63,378 nucleotides of DNA, from assembly GCA_012517355.1 (NCBI GenBank), contig JAAYVD010000017.1, positions 1-63,378 of the forward strand, given 5' to 3'. The stretch comes from Candidatus Rifleibacteriota bacterium. Its GTDB lineage: Bacteria > Muiribacteriota > Ozemobacteria > Ozemobacterales > Ozemobacteraceae. Both the position numbers and the translations under genes were made by a program. Each line of letters begins with the position of its first letter. Within the stretch, counting starts at the first letter, position 1. The notes beneath the pieces were generated by a model that ran no database searches, was not told the origin of the DNA, and saw only the letters and a list, made by a program, of their open reading frames with translations. Shown piece by piece: positions 1-8,642 of this stretch.

Positions 1-578
1 AGCACGCCGTGGGCGATCGCCGTCAGGCCTTGCGCCACGGTGGCGACCACCTCGCTGGTGGCCTTTTCGGCCGGCACGTCGCGACAGGGGAACCAGCAGC
101 GGGCGTCGTCGCTCTGCCCCTGCGTCCAGGCCTGGCGCGGCCAGTCGGGGTAGGCGGCATCGGGACCGATGAAATGCAGGCCGGCGGTGGGCCGGTCGAG
201 GGCGTAGCGGACGGCCACCACGGCCTCGTCTCCGGCTTCCAGGGGACGCGGCAGGGTCACCGTGAGCCGGCCGTCGGCGGCGCGCCAGGCGGCGGCACGT
301 GCGGCGGCGAGGGTGGCGGTCCGGGCGGTATCACTTTTTCCTCTTTGTACAAGCACTTCGAGGATCTTCTGGCCGGCCGAGTGGAAGGTCAGGGTCTCCA
401 CCCGCTCGCCGAGGATCCGGACGGTGCTGCGGCACCACCCCTCGAGCCGGCGGCGGTCGAGGTCGACCGCCACCTCGAGCTTCACGTGCACCACGTCGAA
501 AGCGGTATCGGGCAGGAAACGGGGCTGGGTGTCGGCGCTGGCGAACCCGGCACCTCCCCCTCGCATGGCATGATTCAT
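1..578 (-). CDS. M1-family aminopeptidase, N-terminal part (runs off the window)
   Basis: Reading leftwards from the ATG at 578 gives 192 codons with no stop, so the gene continues past the left edge. Around residues 150-180 there is the run WTQGQSDDARCWFPCRDVP followed by EKATSEVVATV. This is the hallmark of the N-terminal beta-sandwich of M1 zinc aminopeptidases (aminopeptidase N type), which trim N-terminal residues from peptides. The preceding segment (PDTAFDVVHVKLEVAVDLDRRRLEG) fits the first strands of that domain. The zinc site HExxH lies outside the window. No signal peptide is visible, so a cytoplasmic enzyme is likely. A GGAG lies about 8 bases before the ATG; a second in-frame ATG at 566 is possible. 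Codons 80-88 are unusually AT-rich for this gene. Family assignment is from motif recognition. Confidence 0.8.
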   Translation of the reverse strand, partial: MNHAMRGGGAGFASADTQPRFLPDTAFDVVHVKLEVAVDLDRRRLEGWCRSTVRILGERVETLTFHSAGQKILEVLVQRGKSDTARTATLAAARAAAWRAADGRLTVTLPRPLEAGDEAVVAVRYALDRPTAGLHFIGPDAAYPDWPRQAWTQGQSDDARCWFPCRDVPAEKATSEVVATVAQGLTAIAHGV

Positions 579-622
579 GGTTCAACTCCGGCGAATGGGG
601 TAGATGGTGTCACGGATTTCGA

Positions 623-1603
623 TCACGGTTTCTGAGGGTCGGCAGGGTTGGCGGGCGAGGCGTCCGGCCGCTTCTTCCGGGGGTGCATCTGGTGCAGGAG
701 GATGGCCGCCGCCTTGATCTCCTCGAAGGTTCCCTGCCAGGCGAAGGTGTAGAACGCCCCGTCAGCCTTGGAGGAAACCCCTCCGAGGAGCGCCAGCACC
801 GGCGGATGGCCGGCGAAGCGCAGGGCGAACATGGCTTTCAGGCCTTCGACGGCCTGGGCGACCAGGGAGGCGGTCTCGGCATTCACGGCATGCAAAAGAT
901 ACCTCCCCCAGACGCGGTCGCCGGAGTTCCACCAGCGGACCGAAGCGGACTTCACCTGCCGCAGCACCGGGCACCAGGTGGTGACGCGGTAATCCTCGGG
1001 CACGTCGATGGCCTGGCACATCCACAGGGCGCCGGCCTCCATTCCCCGCAGCAGGGGGGCATCGGGTGCCAGGCCCGGCCGTTTCCCGGCCAGCACGTCG
1101 AGGGCGGCCCGCACGTGCCCGGCGTCCGCGCCGATGACCAGGAGGTCCTCACGCGGCATGGCCCCGGTCACTTCGAGGTGCCCGCGCTTGTACCGCATGT
1201 TCCAGGAATACAGGGGAAGGTCGCCGTGCTGGGAGGCGGTGAAAACGGGCCGCCGCTCCTTCAGAAACGCCAGCATCCGACCGCGGTCGTAGGACCGGAG
1301 GTGGATCAGCATCACCCCGACGTCGCCCTCATACTGCGTGGCATAGACGGTCACGTCCAGCAGGTCGCGGCGCGGGTCCAGCCCGAGTTTCTCCGTCACG
1401 GCCTGCCACCGGCGCCCCGGCAGGGGGGCATCCGTTTTCATGATCGGGCATTCCTTGACCAAAGGCAGCCCCAGGACCGCCTCGACGTCGGCATGCAGGA
1501 ACCAGACGGCCCGGGCATCGATCCAGCCCGGCTCGACCATCGCGGCTGACAGGCAGGACGCGACCAGACCCAACCACAGCGTGGCGACGAACACCTTCTT
1601 CAC
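623..1603 (-). CDS. exported protein of unknown function
   Basis: This is a 326-residue protein starting at GTG 1603 with a good GGAGGTG ribosome site just upstream; longer in-frame starts have none. It begins VKKVFVATLWLGLVASCLSA, a clear Sec signal peptide. The mature part has no catalytic motif I recognise. The pattern VWFLHADVEAVLGLPL, then GLDPRRDLLDVTVYA, then LVIGADAGHVRAALDVLAGK resembles a family of secreted proteins of unknown function I know from Planctomycetes-like genomes; that resemblance is from memory. The C-terminus is lysine/proline-rich. It lies upstream of the M1 peptidase on the same strand with a 44-base gap, so the two may be co-transcribed. No function is proposed. Confidence 0.8.
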   Translation of the reverse strand: MKKVFVATLWLGLVASCLSAAMVEPGWIDARAVWFLHADVEAVLGLPLVKECPIMKTDAPLPGRRWQAVTEKLGLDPRRDLLDVTVYATQYEGDVGVMLIHLRSYDRGRMLAFLKERRPVFTASQHGDLPLYSWNMRYKRGHLEVTGAMPREDLLVIGADAGHVRAALDVLAGKRPGLAPDAPLLRGMEAGALWMCQAIDVPEDYRVTTWCPVLRQVKSASVRWWNSGDRVWGRYLLHAVNAETASLVAQAVEGLKAMFALRFAGHPPVLALLGGVSSKADGAFYTFAWQGTFEEIKAAAILLHQMHPRKKRPDASPANPADPQKP

Positions 1604-1766
1604 GCAACCACCTCCGGAAAACCATTCCTTGGAACTCCCCAATGGTATCACCTCGCCGCCCCTGCCACCAGACCGACACACCGGCCAGGAATCAGGAAGG
1701 GGATCAGGGAGAGGAACCACCCGACGGGAAGAAAGGAAGCAGGCCTTCGTACCTTGCGGGATGCGG

Positions 1767-1839
1767 CCCAGAGCAGGTCAGGAGGTCAGCCGGGTGTCGG
1801 ACCTTCCCGCCTTGCTGGACCCTGACCCAGAGCAGGTCA
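1767..1839. repeat. diverged direct repeat in the 1604-1855 intergenic gap
   Basis: The 15-mer CCCAGAGCAGGTCAG occurs at 1767-1781 and again at 1825-1839, inside a weaker duplication with a 58-base offset (both copies preceded by an ACCTTGC/GCCTTGC-like string). The gap of about 250 bases lies between two minus-strand genes. I see no convincing promoter or terminator in it. Confidence 0.55.
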
Positions 1840-1855
1840 GAAGGCCAACCTGGCG

Positions 1856-4800
1856 TCACGGATCCGGGTTCCAGTGGCCCCAGGGCTCGAAGCCGGACCA
1901 GTCGGCCGGGTGGGTGAAGCCGGCGGTGATGGTGTCCTGGCGGGCTTGGGCGAGGAGGTCGGCCCAGGGGGGGCGGCGGCCGGCCGCCGCCAGGCGGCGG
2001 TAGAAGGCGGCCAGGAAGGCAAGCCGCGGCCCGGCCGGCAGGATGCCGCGGGCCAACAGGACGCGCGGGGAGCCGGCCAGGAGCAGGGCTCTGGCCAGGT
2101 CGGCGCGACCGGCCATCGGAGAGCAAAGGACCGGACCGGGCGGGGAAGGGGGAACCGCGGCCGCCCCGGATGGGGTCGGGGGGAGGCAGGAATTCGCGGA
2201 AGCCGGGCCGCCGGGGGCCAGCATGCCCGACACCGTCACGAGGTCGGCGCGCAGACGCAGGCGGGCCAGGTCGGGCACGGTCAGCAGGCCGTCGCGTCCG
2301 GAATCGCCGTACAGCGAACACAGCAGGCCGGCGGCGGGGCCATTCCCGGCCTCCCAGGCCTCCCAGGCCTCCCAGGCTTTCCCGGGCCTTCCGGCCGGGC
2401 CGGACAGGCCGGGGGCTCCGGCTCCGCCTGTCTGCCCACCGAGGCTCGACCGGCCGGACAAGCCGATGAGACCGAAATGCAAAAACCGGCTGGCCGCCAG
2501 GGCGCCGGCAGCGTCAGCCGCCGCCATCGCCGATTCGGTGCTGGCGCGGCCGCGCCAGGTGTGGCTGGCCGGGTCGGACCCGGGCGGAAACAGTCCGGCG
2601 AGCAGGTCCGCCTCGGAGGCGGCCCCAGGCAGGATTTCCCCGGCGGGCAGCAGGGCGATGGTCGGGGTCGCCCCGGGGTTGGGGCGGCTGGTGGCGCGGG
2701 CATACGGGGGCGGCACGTAGTCCGGCGCCCCGATCAGGAACAGGGGGAAACCGGCGGCGGCCGTGGCGGCACCGGTGGCGGGGCCGGTGGCCGTGGCGGC
2801 GGTGGTGGTGGCCGTGGTGACGGCGGGCACCGGCGGCTCCCGGCGGCAGGCGGCCAGACAGCCGGCCGTCGGCCAGATGTCAAGCTTGTACTTTTTGTAC
2901 AAGTATGACATTTCAGGAAAACCGCCCGGGCCTTCCGCCGTCACCAGGGCTTCCCAGGGCAGCCCGGCGAAGGAGTCAGCGGGAACCAGGGCCAGGGACC
3001 GGGGCGGCCGGGCGGCGGGAAGGAAGGGTTCCAGCACGACCCGGTACAGGGCCAGGGCGCGGGCCTGGAAGACGGGGGCGGCCTCCCGCCCGGCCAGGGC
3101 CGCCTGGAAGCCGGCCACCAGCCGCCCGAGGGCGGCGGAACCGACCGGCACGGCGGCGCAGGTGACCCGATCCCGGTCGAGATACCAGCCGAACAGCCGG
3201 TCCTCCCCCACCCACCAGGTCAGCAAACCCTCCCCATCAGCCAGCCCGCGCCGAAGCTCGTCCACCGGCACGGGTCGCAGCGCCGCCCCGTCCAGAAAAA
3301 GCGGATACCGTATTCCCCACTCGGCCGGGAACCGAACAGCCCCCCCCGGCGACGGCGGTGCCCCGGCGGTCGCGAAACCGGCCCCTGCGGGAACCGAGCC
3401 CTCCCCCCCTCCGGCGGTTGCCGGCAGAGAGCCGGGTCCACCCGGCGACGAAGACCCTCCCGTTTCTGCGGCGCCCCCCCCACCGGCGGCGGGGGGCGGC
3501 GAATGGCCCGGGCCACCCCGCGACGAGGCCGTGCCTGGTCCGGCGGCCGGCCCGCCCCCGGTGGCCGCGGTCAGGCCTTCCTCCGCCCAGGCCCACCGGT
3601 CGCCTGCCTCGCCCACCTCGACCAGGCCGGCCACGACGGCCGCCTGGTGCCAGTCCTCTTCGGGCGGGCCGTGGCTCCCCAGACCCAGGGGCTGGGGAAA
3701 CCGGAGCCGGAGGCCGCCCTGCCGGGCCCATTCCAGCACGCGCAGGGAGCCCGCCGCGGCGCGGGAGGCCGCGGGGGAGCCCGCCGCGCCAAGGGCGGCC
3801 GGAACCCGGAACACCGCCTCGGCGACCCACCGCCGGGTGGGCCCCTCCCGGCCCGACAGGGCGGCGGCCAGGGCCACGGCCGTCGCGGGCGGCTCCCCGT
3901 CGATCCGGGCCACCGCCCGGTCATACCGTTCCGCGGCTGCGGCCAGCCCGGCGGGGAGGCCGGACCCGAGGTCCAGATCGGCCAGCGCGGCCCCGGCCAC
4001 GAGCGGGGCAGGCCCCGACGCCGCCAGGAGGAACACGCGGCGCGCCTCGGTCGCCTGTCCCAGCCGCAGCAGGCTCCCCCCCAGGGCCTCGAGCACCGGT
4101 GTGGCGGCGGGTGAGGAGGCCGGCCCGGCCGCGGTCCAGCCGCGGGTCAACTCCCCCAGCGCGGCCGCCTGGGAGGCGGTTTCCCCGTCCAGGTCAGAGA
4201 GCCGGGCCAGCTCCCGCGCGAGGCGGAGGCCGGACTCGCCGGTGACGGCGTCCCCTCCCAGGCGCGTGAGGGTGCCGGCCAGCACCTGCCGGGCCCGGTT
4301 CCCATCGCCCCGGTCCTGGTGCAGGCGAGCCAACCGGATGGCCGCCCAGACGCCCGTCCCCCCGGCGGGGTCAAGCCGCGCCACGGTTTCCAGCAGCGGC
4401 TCGGCGGCGGAAGGGTTCCCCGTCTCCAGCCACCAGCGTGCCGCCTCGGCACAGAGGGCCGGGTAGGCCGGATCGGCCTCGCCAAGCACCCTGGGCGCCA
4501 GCGCGGTCACCGAGGCCGCCGCCGACGCCAGCTCCTCGTGGCGCATCTGGCGCCAGAGGGATTCGGCCAGGCCCCACCGGGCCCGGAACAGGTCGGCGTG
4601 GTAGGGCGGCAGCCGTTTTTCCCAGGCCGCCACCGCCCGCCGGAAGGCCGCCGTCGCTCCGCTCCAGCCGCCGCGGCCCAGGCGCACCAGGCCGAGGCGG
4701 AAATGGGACGAGCCGAGCTCGGGCCCCACCAGGCCAGGTACCTGCTCGCACAGGGCCGCCCGCTTCGCCAGCAGTTCCTCGGCCGCCCCGGCCAGCCCGG

Positions 4801-5455
4801 CCAGCTCGAGCCGCCGGGCGAGGGTATCGTATTCATCCAGAAGGGCTTCCAGGTGGTCGATGGGGTCGGCTTCGAGCAGGGCGAATCCCTGCCGCAGATG
4901 CCCGACGCCCGCCGTGGCCCGGCCCATCTCGATCTCGAACCCGCCCAACTGCAGCAACACGGGCGCCTCGACCACCGCAACGGCCCCCGCCCCGCCCTTC
5001 CCCTGCTGCCGCACCAGCGCCAGCGTCTGCTCGAGGATGGCCAGGGCCTCGTCCCGCTTGTCCTGCCGGAAGCAGGCCCACGCGAGGCTGCGCCGCACGG
5101 CCGCCACCTCGCCCACCGGCACGTCGGGCGACCCGGCGAACACTTCCAGCACACGCCGGAACGCCCGTTCCGCCCCTTCGTAGCCCTCGCCATTCATCTT
5201 GGCGAGGCCTTCCGAAAGGAGCTGCTGGATCTCCTGGGTGCGGGGATCGGCCGTGGCCTTCCATTGCGGCGAAAAGATCGGGGAAGAGCGGGTCGCGGCG
5301 GGGGCTTCCGATTCGTCATCCTGCGCCAGGACCGGCCCGGGCCCCACCCACGCGAAAGCCAGCCACAGCCACACGACCCCCACCACCCGCCAGGCCGCCG
5401 GATGGCCGCCGGTGGGGCCCGAACGCAGGAACGGCGGGACGCCCCGGGCCGCCAT
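1856..5455 (-). CDS. TPR-repeat protein with degenerate CHAT domain
   Basis: This is a 1,199-residue exported protein: hydrophobic signal segment at residues 23-45 ending VLAQ, then many helix-turn-helix TPR-like units to about residue 500 (for example GYEGAERAFRRVLEVFAG), a Gly/Pro/Ala-rich linker, and a C-terminal CHAT (caspase-like) fold. CHAT landmarks include SLALVPADSFAGLPWEALVT, RFLHFGLIGLS and DLARALLLAGSPRVLLARG. The HFATHG box reads HFGLIG and the LSAC box reads VSGM, so both the catalytic His and Cys are missing and the domain is probably a non-enzymatic scaffold. The ATG at 5455 overlaps the TGA of the upstream gene (GTGATG; a GTG at 5458 is also possible), indicating translational coupling. 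A 9-bp tandem repeat lies within the CHAT part. Confidence 0.8.
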   Translation of the reverse strand: MAARGVPPFLRSGPTGGHPAAWRVVGVVWLWLAFAWVGPGPVLAQDDESEAPAATRSSPIFSPQWKATADPRTQEIQQLLSEGLAKMNGEGYEGAERAFRRVLEVFAGSPDVPVGEVAAVRRSLAWACFRQDKRDEALAILEQTLALVRQQGKGGAGAVAVVEAPVLLQLGGFEIEMGRATAGVGHLRQGFALLEADPIDHLEALLDEYDTLARRLELAGLAGAAEELLAKRAALCEQVPGLVGPELGSSHFRLGLVRLGRGGWSGATAAFRRAVAAWEKRLPPYHADLFRARWGLAESLWRQMRHEELASAAASVTALAPRVLGEADPAYPALCAEAARWWLETGNPSAAEPLLETVARLDPAGGTGVWAAIRLARLHQDRGDGNRARQVLAGTLTRLGGDAVTGESGLRLARELARLSDLDGETASQAAALGELTRGWTAAGPASSPAATPVLEALGGSLLRLGQATEARRVFLLAASGPAPLVAGAALADLDLGSGLPAGLAAAAERYDRAVARIDGEPPATAVALAAALSGREGPTRRWVAEAVFRVPAALGAAGSPAASRAAAGSLRVLEWARQGGLRLRFPQPLGLGSHGPPEEDWHQAAVVAGLVEVGEAGDRWAWAEEGLTAATGGGPAAGPGTASSRGGPGHSPPPAAGGGGAAETGGSSSPGGPGSLPATAGGGEGSVPAGAGFATAGAPPSPGGAVRFPAEWGIRYPLFLDGAALRPVPVDELRRGLADGEGLLTWWVGEDRLFGWYLDRDRVTCAAVPVGSAALGRLVAGFQAALAGREAAPVFQARALALYRVVLEPFLPAARPPRSLALVPADSFAGLPWEALVTAEGPGGFPEMSYLYKKYKLDIWPTAGCLAACRREPPVPAVTTATTTAATATGPATGAATAAAGFPLFLIGAPDYVPPPYARATSRPNPGATPTIALLPAGEILPGAASEADLLAGLFPPGSDPASHTWRGRASTESAMAAADAAGALAASRFLHFGLIGLSGRSSLGGQTGGAGAPGLSGPAGRPGKAWEAWEAWEAGNGPAAGLLCSLYGDSGRDGLLTVPDLARLRLRADLVTVSGMLAPGGPASANSCLPPTPSGAAAVPPSPPGPVLCSPMAGRADLARALLLAGSPRVLLARGILPAGPRLAFLAAFYRRLAAAGRRPPWADLLAQARQDTITAGFTHPADWSGFEPWGHWNPDP
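2348..2374. repeat. three perfect copies of a 9-bp tandem repeat inside the CHAT gene
   Basis: GGCCTCCCA is repeated three times without mismatch. On the coding (minus) strand it gives the peptide WEAWEAWEA. The unit is in frame, so copy-number changes would lengthen or shorten the protein by three residues without breaking it. Confidence 0.85.
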
Positions 5456-6408
5456 CACTTCATCTGGATCAGGTCGGTGTAGGCCGACCCGCCATCCTCG
5501 GGGATGATCTTCGGCCCGAGTTGGCCCCAGTGGTACCCCTGGTCGAGGTTGACGGCGAGGAACTGCATGTTCCAGCCGGTGGGGATGTCGGAAAGATATG
5601 CCTCGGCCATGCCGTTGGCCGACACCACGTCGACGCTGGCCCCGGTCTGCTGGCAGGTGACGCGGGCCCGGGCCCCGTTCGGGAAGGACATGCCCGCGCC
5701 GCCCGCGGGCGCCGAGCTCTGCACGACCAGGCGGACGTCGCGCGAGATGGGCGACATCTGGTGGAAGTCGACGTCGATGCCGCCGATGGTGCCGCCGGGC
5801 TGGGCGGGGTTGATCACCAGCCCGGGATGCAGGGTGAGCAGGTCGTACCCCCGGATCTTGGCCTTGATCACCACGGTGCCGGCGGTGCTGGGAACCCCCT
5901 TCAGCAGCCAGGCGGTGGTTCCCTGCAGTTCGGTGTCGGTCGCCACGACCCGGCCCTGGGCTTCGGCCCAGATGACGAAGCCGCCCGCGAACCCGGGCGT
6001 GTCGAGGATGTAGCCCGGCAGGTTGCGCAGCACGCCGTGGATGGCGACGCGGCCCTCGGGGAAGGTGGCCACCCGGGCCTGGTCGAGGAAGTCGCGCCGC
6101 AGCACGCGGCCGCCGGCCGTGTCGAACTCGTAGACCGCGAAGGGCCGGCCGGGGCCGGGCCGGTCGTCGGGCAGGGTCAGCAGTTCCAGCCGGAGCACGC
6201 CCGGAAAGGTCGCCACGCCGCCCAGGAACACCTGCCGCCCGGGGCCGACGCGGCCCTGCTGGCGGGCATCCTCGACGGCCGCCTCGCCGGCCTGCCAGAT
6301 CGCGGTCTCACCGCCGGCCCGGGCCGGGCCAGCCGGGACCAGCCCCAGCAACAGAACCAGCCACAGAACCAGCCCCCAAAGAACGGTCGAACCTTTCCTG
6401 GAATCCAT
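5455..6408 (-). CDS. exported protein of unknown function
   Basis: This is a 317-residue protein starting at ATG 6408 behind a GGAGGGAAGGGG stretch; an ATG ten codons upstream (6438) is less well placed. Residues 1-30 (MDSRKGSTVLWGLVLWLVLL, ending GPARA) are a Sec signal peptide. The mature part is beta-rich with many short Gly/Pro turns (TFPEGRVAIHGVLRNLPGY, GTTAWLLKGVPSTAGTVVIKA) and reads like a secreted multi-domain beta-sandwich protein; no named family is recognised. Its TGA overlaps the start of the TPR/CHAT gene, so the two are very likely made together and may act together at the cell surface or in the periplasm. That partnership is inferred from coupling only. Confidence 0.8.
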   Translation of the reverse strand: MDSRKGSTVLWGLVLWLVLLLGLVPAGPARAGGETAIWQAGEAAVEDARQQGRVGPGRQVFLGGVATFPGVLRLELLTLPDDRPGPGRPFAVYEFDTAGGRVLRRDFLDQARVATFPEGRVAIHGVLRNLPGYILDTPGFAGGFVIWAEAQGRVVATDTELQGTTAWLLKGVPSTAGTVVIKAKIRGYDLLTLHPGLVINPAQPGGTIGGIDVDFHQMSPISRDVRLVVQSSAPAGGAGMSFPNGARARVTCQQTGASVDVVSANGMAEAYLSDIPTGWNMQFLAVNLDQGYHWGQLGPKIIPEDGGSAYTDLIQMK

Positions 6409-6808
6409 CGGTGACGGCCCCCCTTCCCTCCTTGTCATGGTAGCACATCGCCCCCGCACCCGCCCCCCTGCCCTCTTCCTCACAGGTTGCCAGCCTTGGC
6501 GGCCATGACCACCCACCACGCGTCCCCTCTTTATTTTCCGACCGTCCGGTCCAGGGCTAACGGACCGCGAAGCGGAGCTTCCGCGAGGTGAACGCCCAGC
6601 GTTCACCTCGCCAGCAGAAAGGGTCCAGGGCCATCGGCCCTGGTGGGGTGAAGGGGCAAAGCCCCTTCGGCAAGCCTTTATGCGGATCATTGTTTGTTTT
6701 CCGCTCCGGTTCGGGCGGCCCTGCCGGGGCCGACCGCAGGTCCGGCAGGACGTCGGGTTTCGTGCTACCCTGGTGGGGAACCAACCGCCCCCGCAAGGAG
6801 GAACCGAC
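6409..6808. other. 400-bp intergenic region between divergent genes
   Basis: This separates the minus-strand exported-protein gene from the plus-strand papain-like peptidase. About 6547-6668 is packed with hairpins, annotated separately. The rest has no open reading frame with coding character. Each flanking gene should have a promoter here, but I find no good -35/-10 pair; GTGCTACCCT at 6769-6778 is the nearest thing to a -10 for the plus-strand gene. Confidence 0.6.
6547..6668. repeat. cluster of five adjacent short hairpins
   Basis: Five inverted repeats follow one another: 6547-6567 (CGGTCC/GGACCG), 6572-6584 (GCGGA/TCCGC, loop GCT), 6583-6611 (13-bp perfect stem GCGAGGTGAACGC with 3-base loop CCA), 6625-6643 (8-bp stem CCAGGGCC, loop ATC) and 6650-6668 (8-bp stem GAAGGGGC, loop AAA). 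The three largest all have 3-base loops. There is no T-run, so simple intrinsic termination is unlikely. The 13-bp stem contains GTGAACGCCC, close to the GTGAAACGCCC core of the repeats at 16166 and 19296. A mobile palindromic repeat cluster or an mRNA-end stabiliser are both possible. Confidence 0.7.
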
Positions 6809-8638
6809 ATGCGTCCGACCAACCGAGCCCGCTGTTCCTGCTTCCTGGCCCTCGCCGTCCTGGCCCTGCTCCTGGTGACCGCCGGAGCCCAGGCCCTGAG
6901 CCCCGCCGAGGAGACCGCCCGCCACACCGTGGCCCAGGAGATCGCCCAGGCCCGGGCCGGACGCTCAGCCTTCGCCGGCGCCCTCGGCCGCGGTTCCGAC
7001 TTCCTGGCCGACTTCCGGAAAGTCGCCGCCCGGTACCCCGAGCTCGGCATGCCGCGCACCGTCCTCGTCGACGGCCGGCCCGCCAAGATCCTGGTCCCCA
7101 TGAACATGGGCCCCGACCGGGTCGGGGGATTCTTCCAGGTCTCGGCGGACGGCCGCACCCTGCTCTCCTGGCTCGTCTGGGATGCCGACCTGCAGCCCGT
7201 CTTCCAGGTGGCCCGGGCGGAGTGGGAAAAGGCGGCCACCGCCAACGAGGTGCCCGGCGTGGCCGAACTGCTGCCCGTCAAGTCGACCTATACGGCCGGC
7301 TGGCCCGTCGAACCGGGGGATGTCGAGGACTGCTTCCTGATCGACCACCTCGACGGGCTGCCTTCCAAGACCCAGGAGGAACGCAAGGTCTTCACGGGGT
7401 CGAACCTGCTGAAAGATTGGCTGGGCCGCCGCACCGGCTCCTCGAAGTGCCTGTCCTACGCGGCCAGCCTGGCCAGCGACTGGTGGCGGCTCGCCCTCGG
7501 CCTCCGGCTCGGCAAATACACCTCCTTCGTCAACGGCACCCTCGAATACGGGCTGAACCCGCGCCTGGTCGAGGCCTACTACGCCGCCACCGAGGAATCG
7601 CCCTACACCTGGAAGAAATACACCGGCAAGGACCGGGTGACCGGCGAGGAGATCGCCTATTCCCCCAAGCACTACGCCTACACCATGAGCGGCGTGCCGC
7701 ACCCGGCCGAGGTCAAGGACCCCCTGCGCCCCGGCCTGACCCACCGCCTGCCGCCCGGCGGCTTCGCCATGGACCAACCGTTCTACGTGGTCTTCAACCG
7801 GTCGCAGGGGAAGGTGCCGGCCATCCGCGAGGCCCTGCAGCGCTACGGCATCCTCTACGGCCAGCACACCATGCGCCTGCTCTCCGACCGGGTCTCGCTG
7901 AAGGCGGTCGGCGTCCACTCGGTCAACCTGGTCGGCACCGGCCGCTACCACGGCAAGGACGTGGTCCTCTACTACGAGACCTTCGGCAAGAACCACCGCG
8001 ACTACCTCGAGGACAGCTTCTACGGGCCGCGCCTGCGCGCCTTCCCGGTCGAGTTCTTCTACCAGGGCATCGCCTTCCCCCACCGGCTCGACGTCACCGT
8101 CGTCCGGCAGGGCGCCGACCTCGCGCTGCGGTTCACCGATTTCCTGAAGCGGCCGCTGGCGCCCGAAACCCTCGAAGTGCGCATCGACGGCGCCCCACGA
8201 GCCGTGCGGGCGGCCGCCATCGTCCGGCTGCCGGGCGCGGCCCGGGCGCGGCGGCTCGAGCTTCGTTACGGCCGCCGGTATTTCAGCCTGCCCGAGGAGG
8301 ACGGTCTCTACGACCGGCTCTTTTTGCTCGGCGACCGCGCCATGGTCGAACTGCGGGAATTCGAAAAGGTCGTGGCGGCCAGGGCCAAGGCCCGGCAGGG
8401 GTTCATCGGAGCCCTGCTGCACAAGCCCGACAGCTTCTACGACCACATGGTCCGGCGCGAGGAGACGTTGCGGCAGGCCCTGGTGCCGGCCATCCGCGAG
8501 GCGGTGGGGGAACCCCGCCTGCGCGCCGACCTGGCCGCGGCCTTCGCCGCCAGCCCGGTACTGCGGGAATCGGCCCTGGGCCAGGCGGTGACCTCCCTGC
8601 TGCAGTTCCGCCAGACCGAGGGCGGCCGCCCCCGCTGA
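6809..8638 (+). CDS. secreted papain-like cysteine peptidase (predicted)
   Basis: This is a 609-residue protein from ATG 6809, preceded by AAGGAGG. Residues 1-30 form a signal peptide ending AQA. In the middle lies a likely clan CA peptidase core in the usual order: Cys214 in SSKCLSYAASLASDWW, His370 in AVGVHSVNLVGTG, and Asn395 in YYETFGKNHRDY, matching the CWSFA, HAV-GYG and KNSWG signatures in spacing and surroundings. The Asn motif is not canonical. The region after about residue 420 (beta-rich, then helical) is unassigned. It probably cleaves proteins outside the cytoplasm. The gene is followed after 4 bases by the Mut7-C gene. It could instead be a catalytically different member of the fold; biochemical activity is inferred. 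Confidence 0.6.
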   Translation: MRPTNRARCSCFLALAVLALLLVTAGAQALSPAEETARHTVAQEIAQARAGRSAFAGALGRGSDFLADFRKVAARYPELGMPRTVLVDGRPAKILVPMNMGPDRVGGFFQVSADGRTLLSWLVWDADLQPVFQVARAEWEKAATANEVPGVAELLPVKSTYTAGWPVEPGDVEDCFLIDHLDGLPSKTQEERKVFTGSNLLKDWLGRRTGSSKCLSYAASLASDWWRLALGLRLGKYTSFVNGTLEYGLNPRLVEAYYAATEESPYTWKKYTGKDRVTGEEIAYSPKHYAYTMSGVPHPAEVKDPLRPGLTHRLPPGGFAMDQPFYVVFNRSQGKVPAIREALQRYGILYGQHTMRLLSDRVSLKAVGVHSVNLVGTGRYHGKDVVLYYETFGKNHRDYLEDSFYGPRLRAFPVEFFYQGIAFPHRLDVTVVRQGADLALRFTDFLKRPLAPETLEVRIDGAPRAVRAAAIVRLPGAARARRLELRYGRRYFSLPEEDGLYDRLFLLGDRAMVELREFEKVVAARAKARQGFIGALLHKPDSFYDHMVRREETLRQALVPAIREAVGEPRLRADLAAAFAASPVLRESALGQAVTSLLQFRQTEGGRPR

Positions 8639-8642
8639 CCGC

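Noticed and set aside
607-618. 12-base string ATGGTGTCACGG shared with about 22726
   Set aside because: A single 12-mer match within 63 kb is expected by chance and flanks do not align.
6557-6925. Small ORFs across the hairpin cluster upstream of the papain-like peptidase gene
   Set aside because: They translate the inverted repeats and have no ribosome site or conserved pattern.
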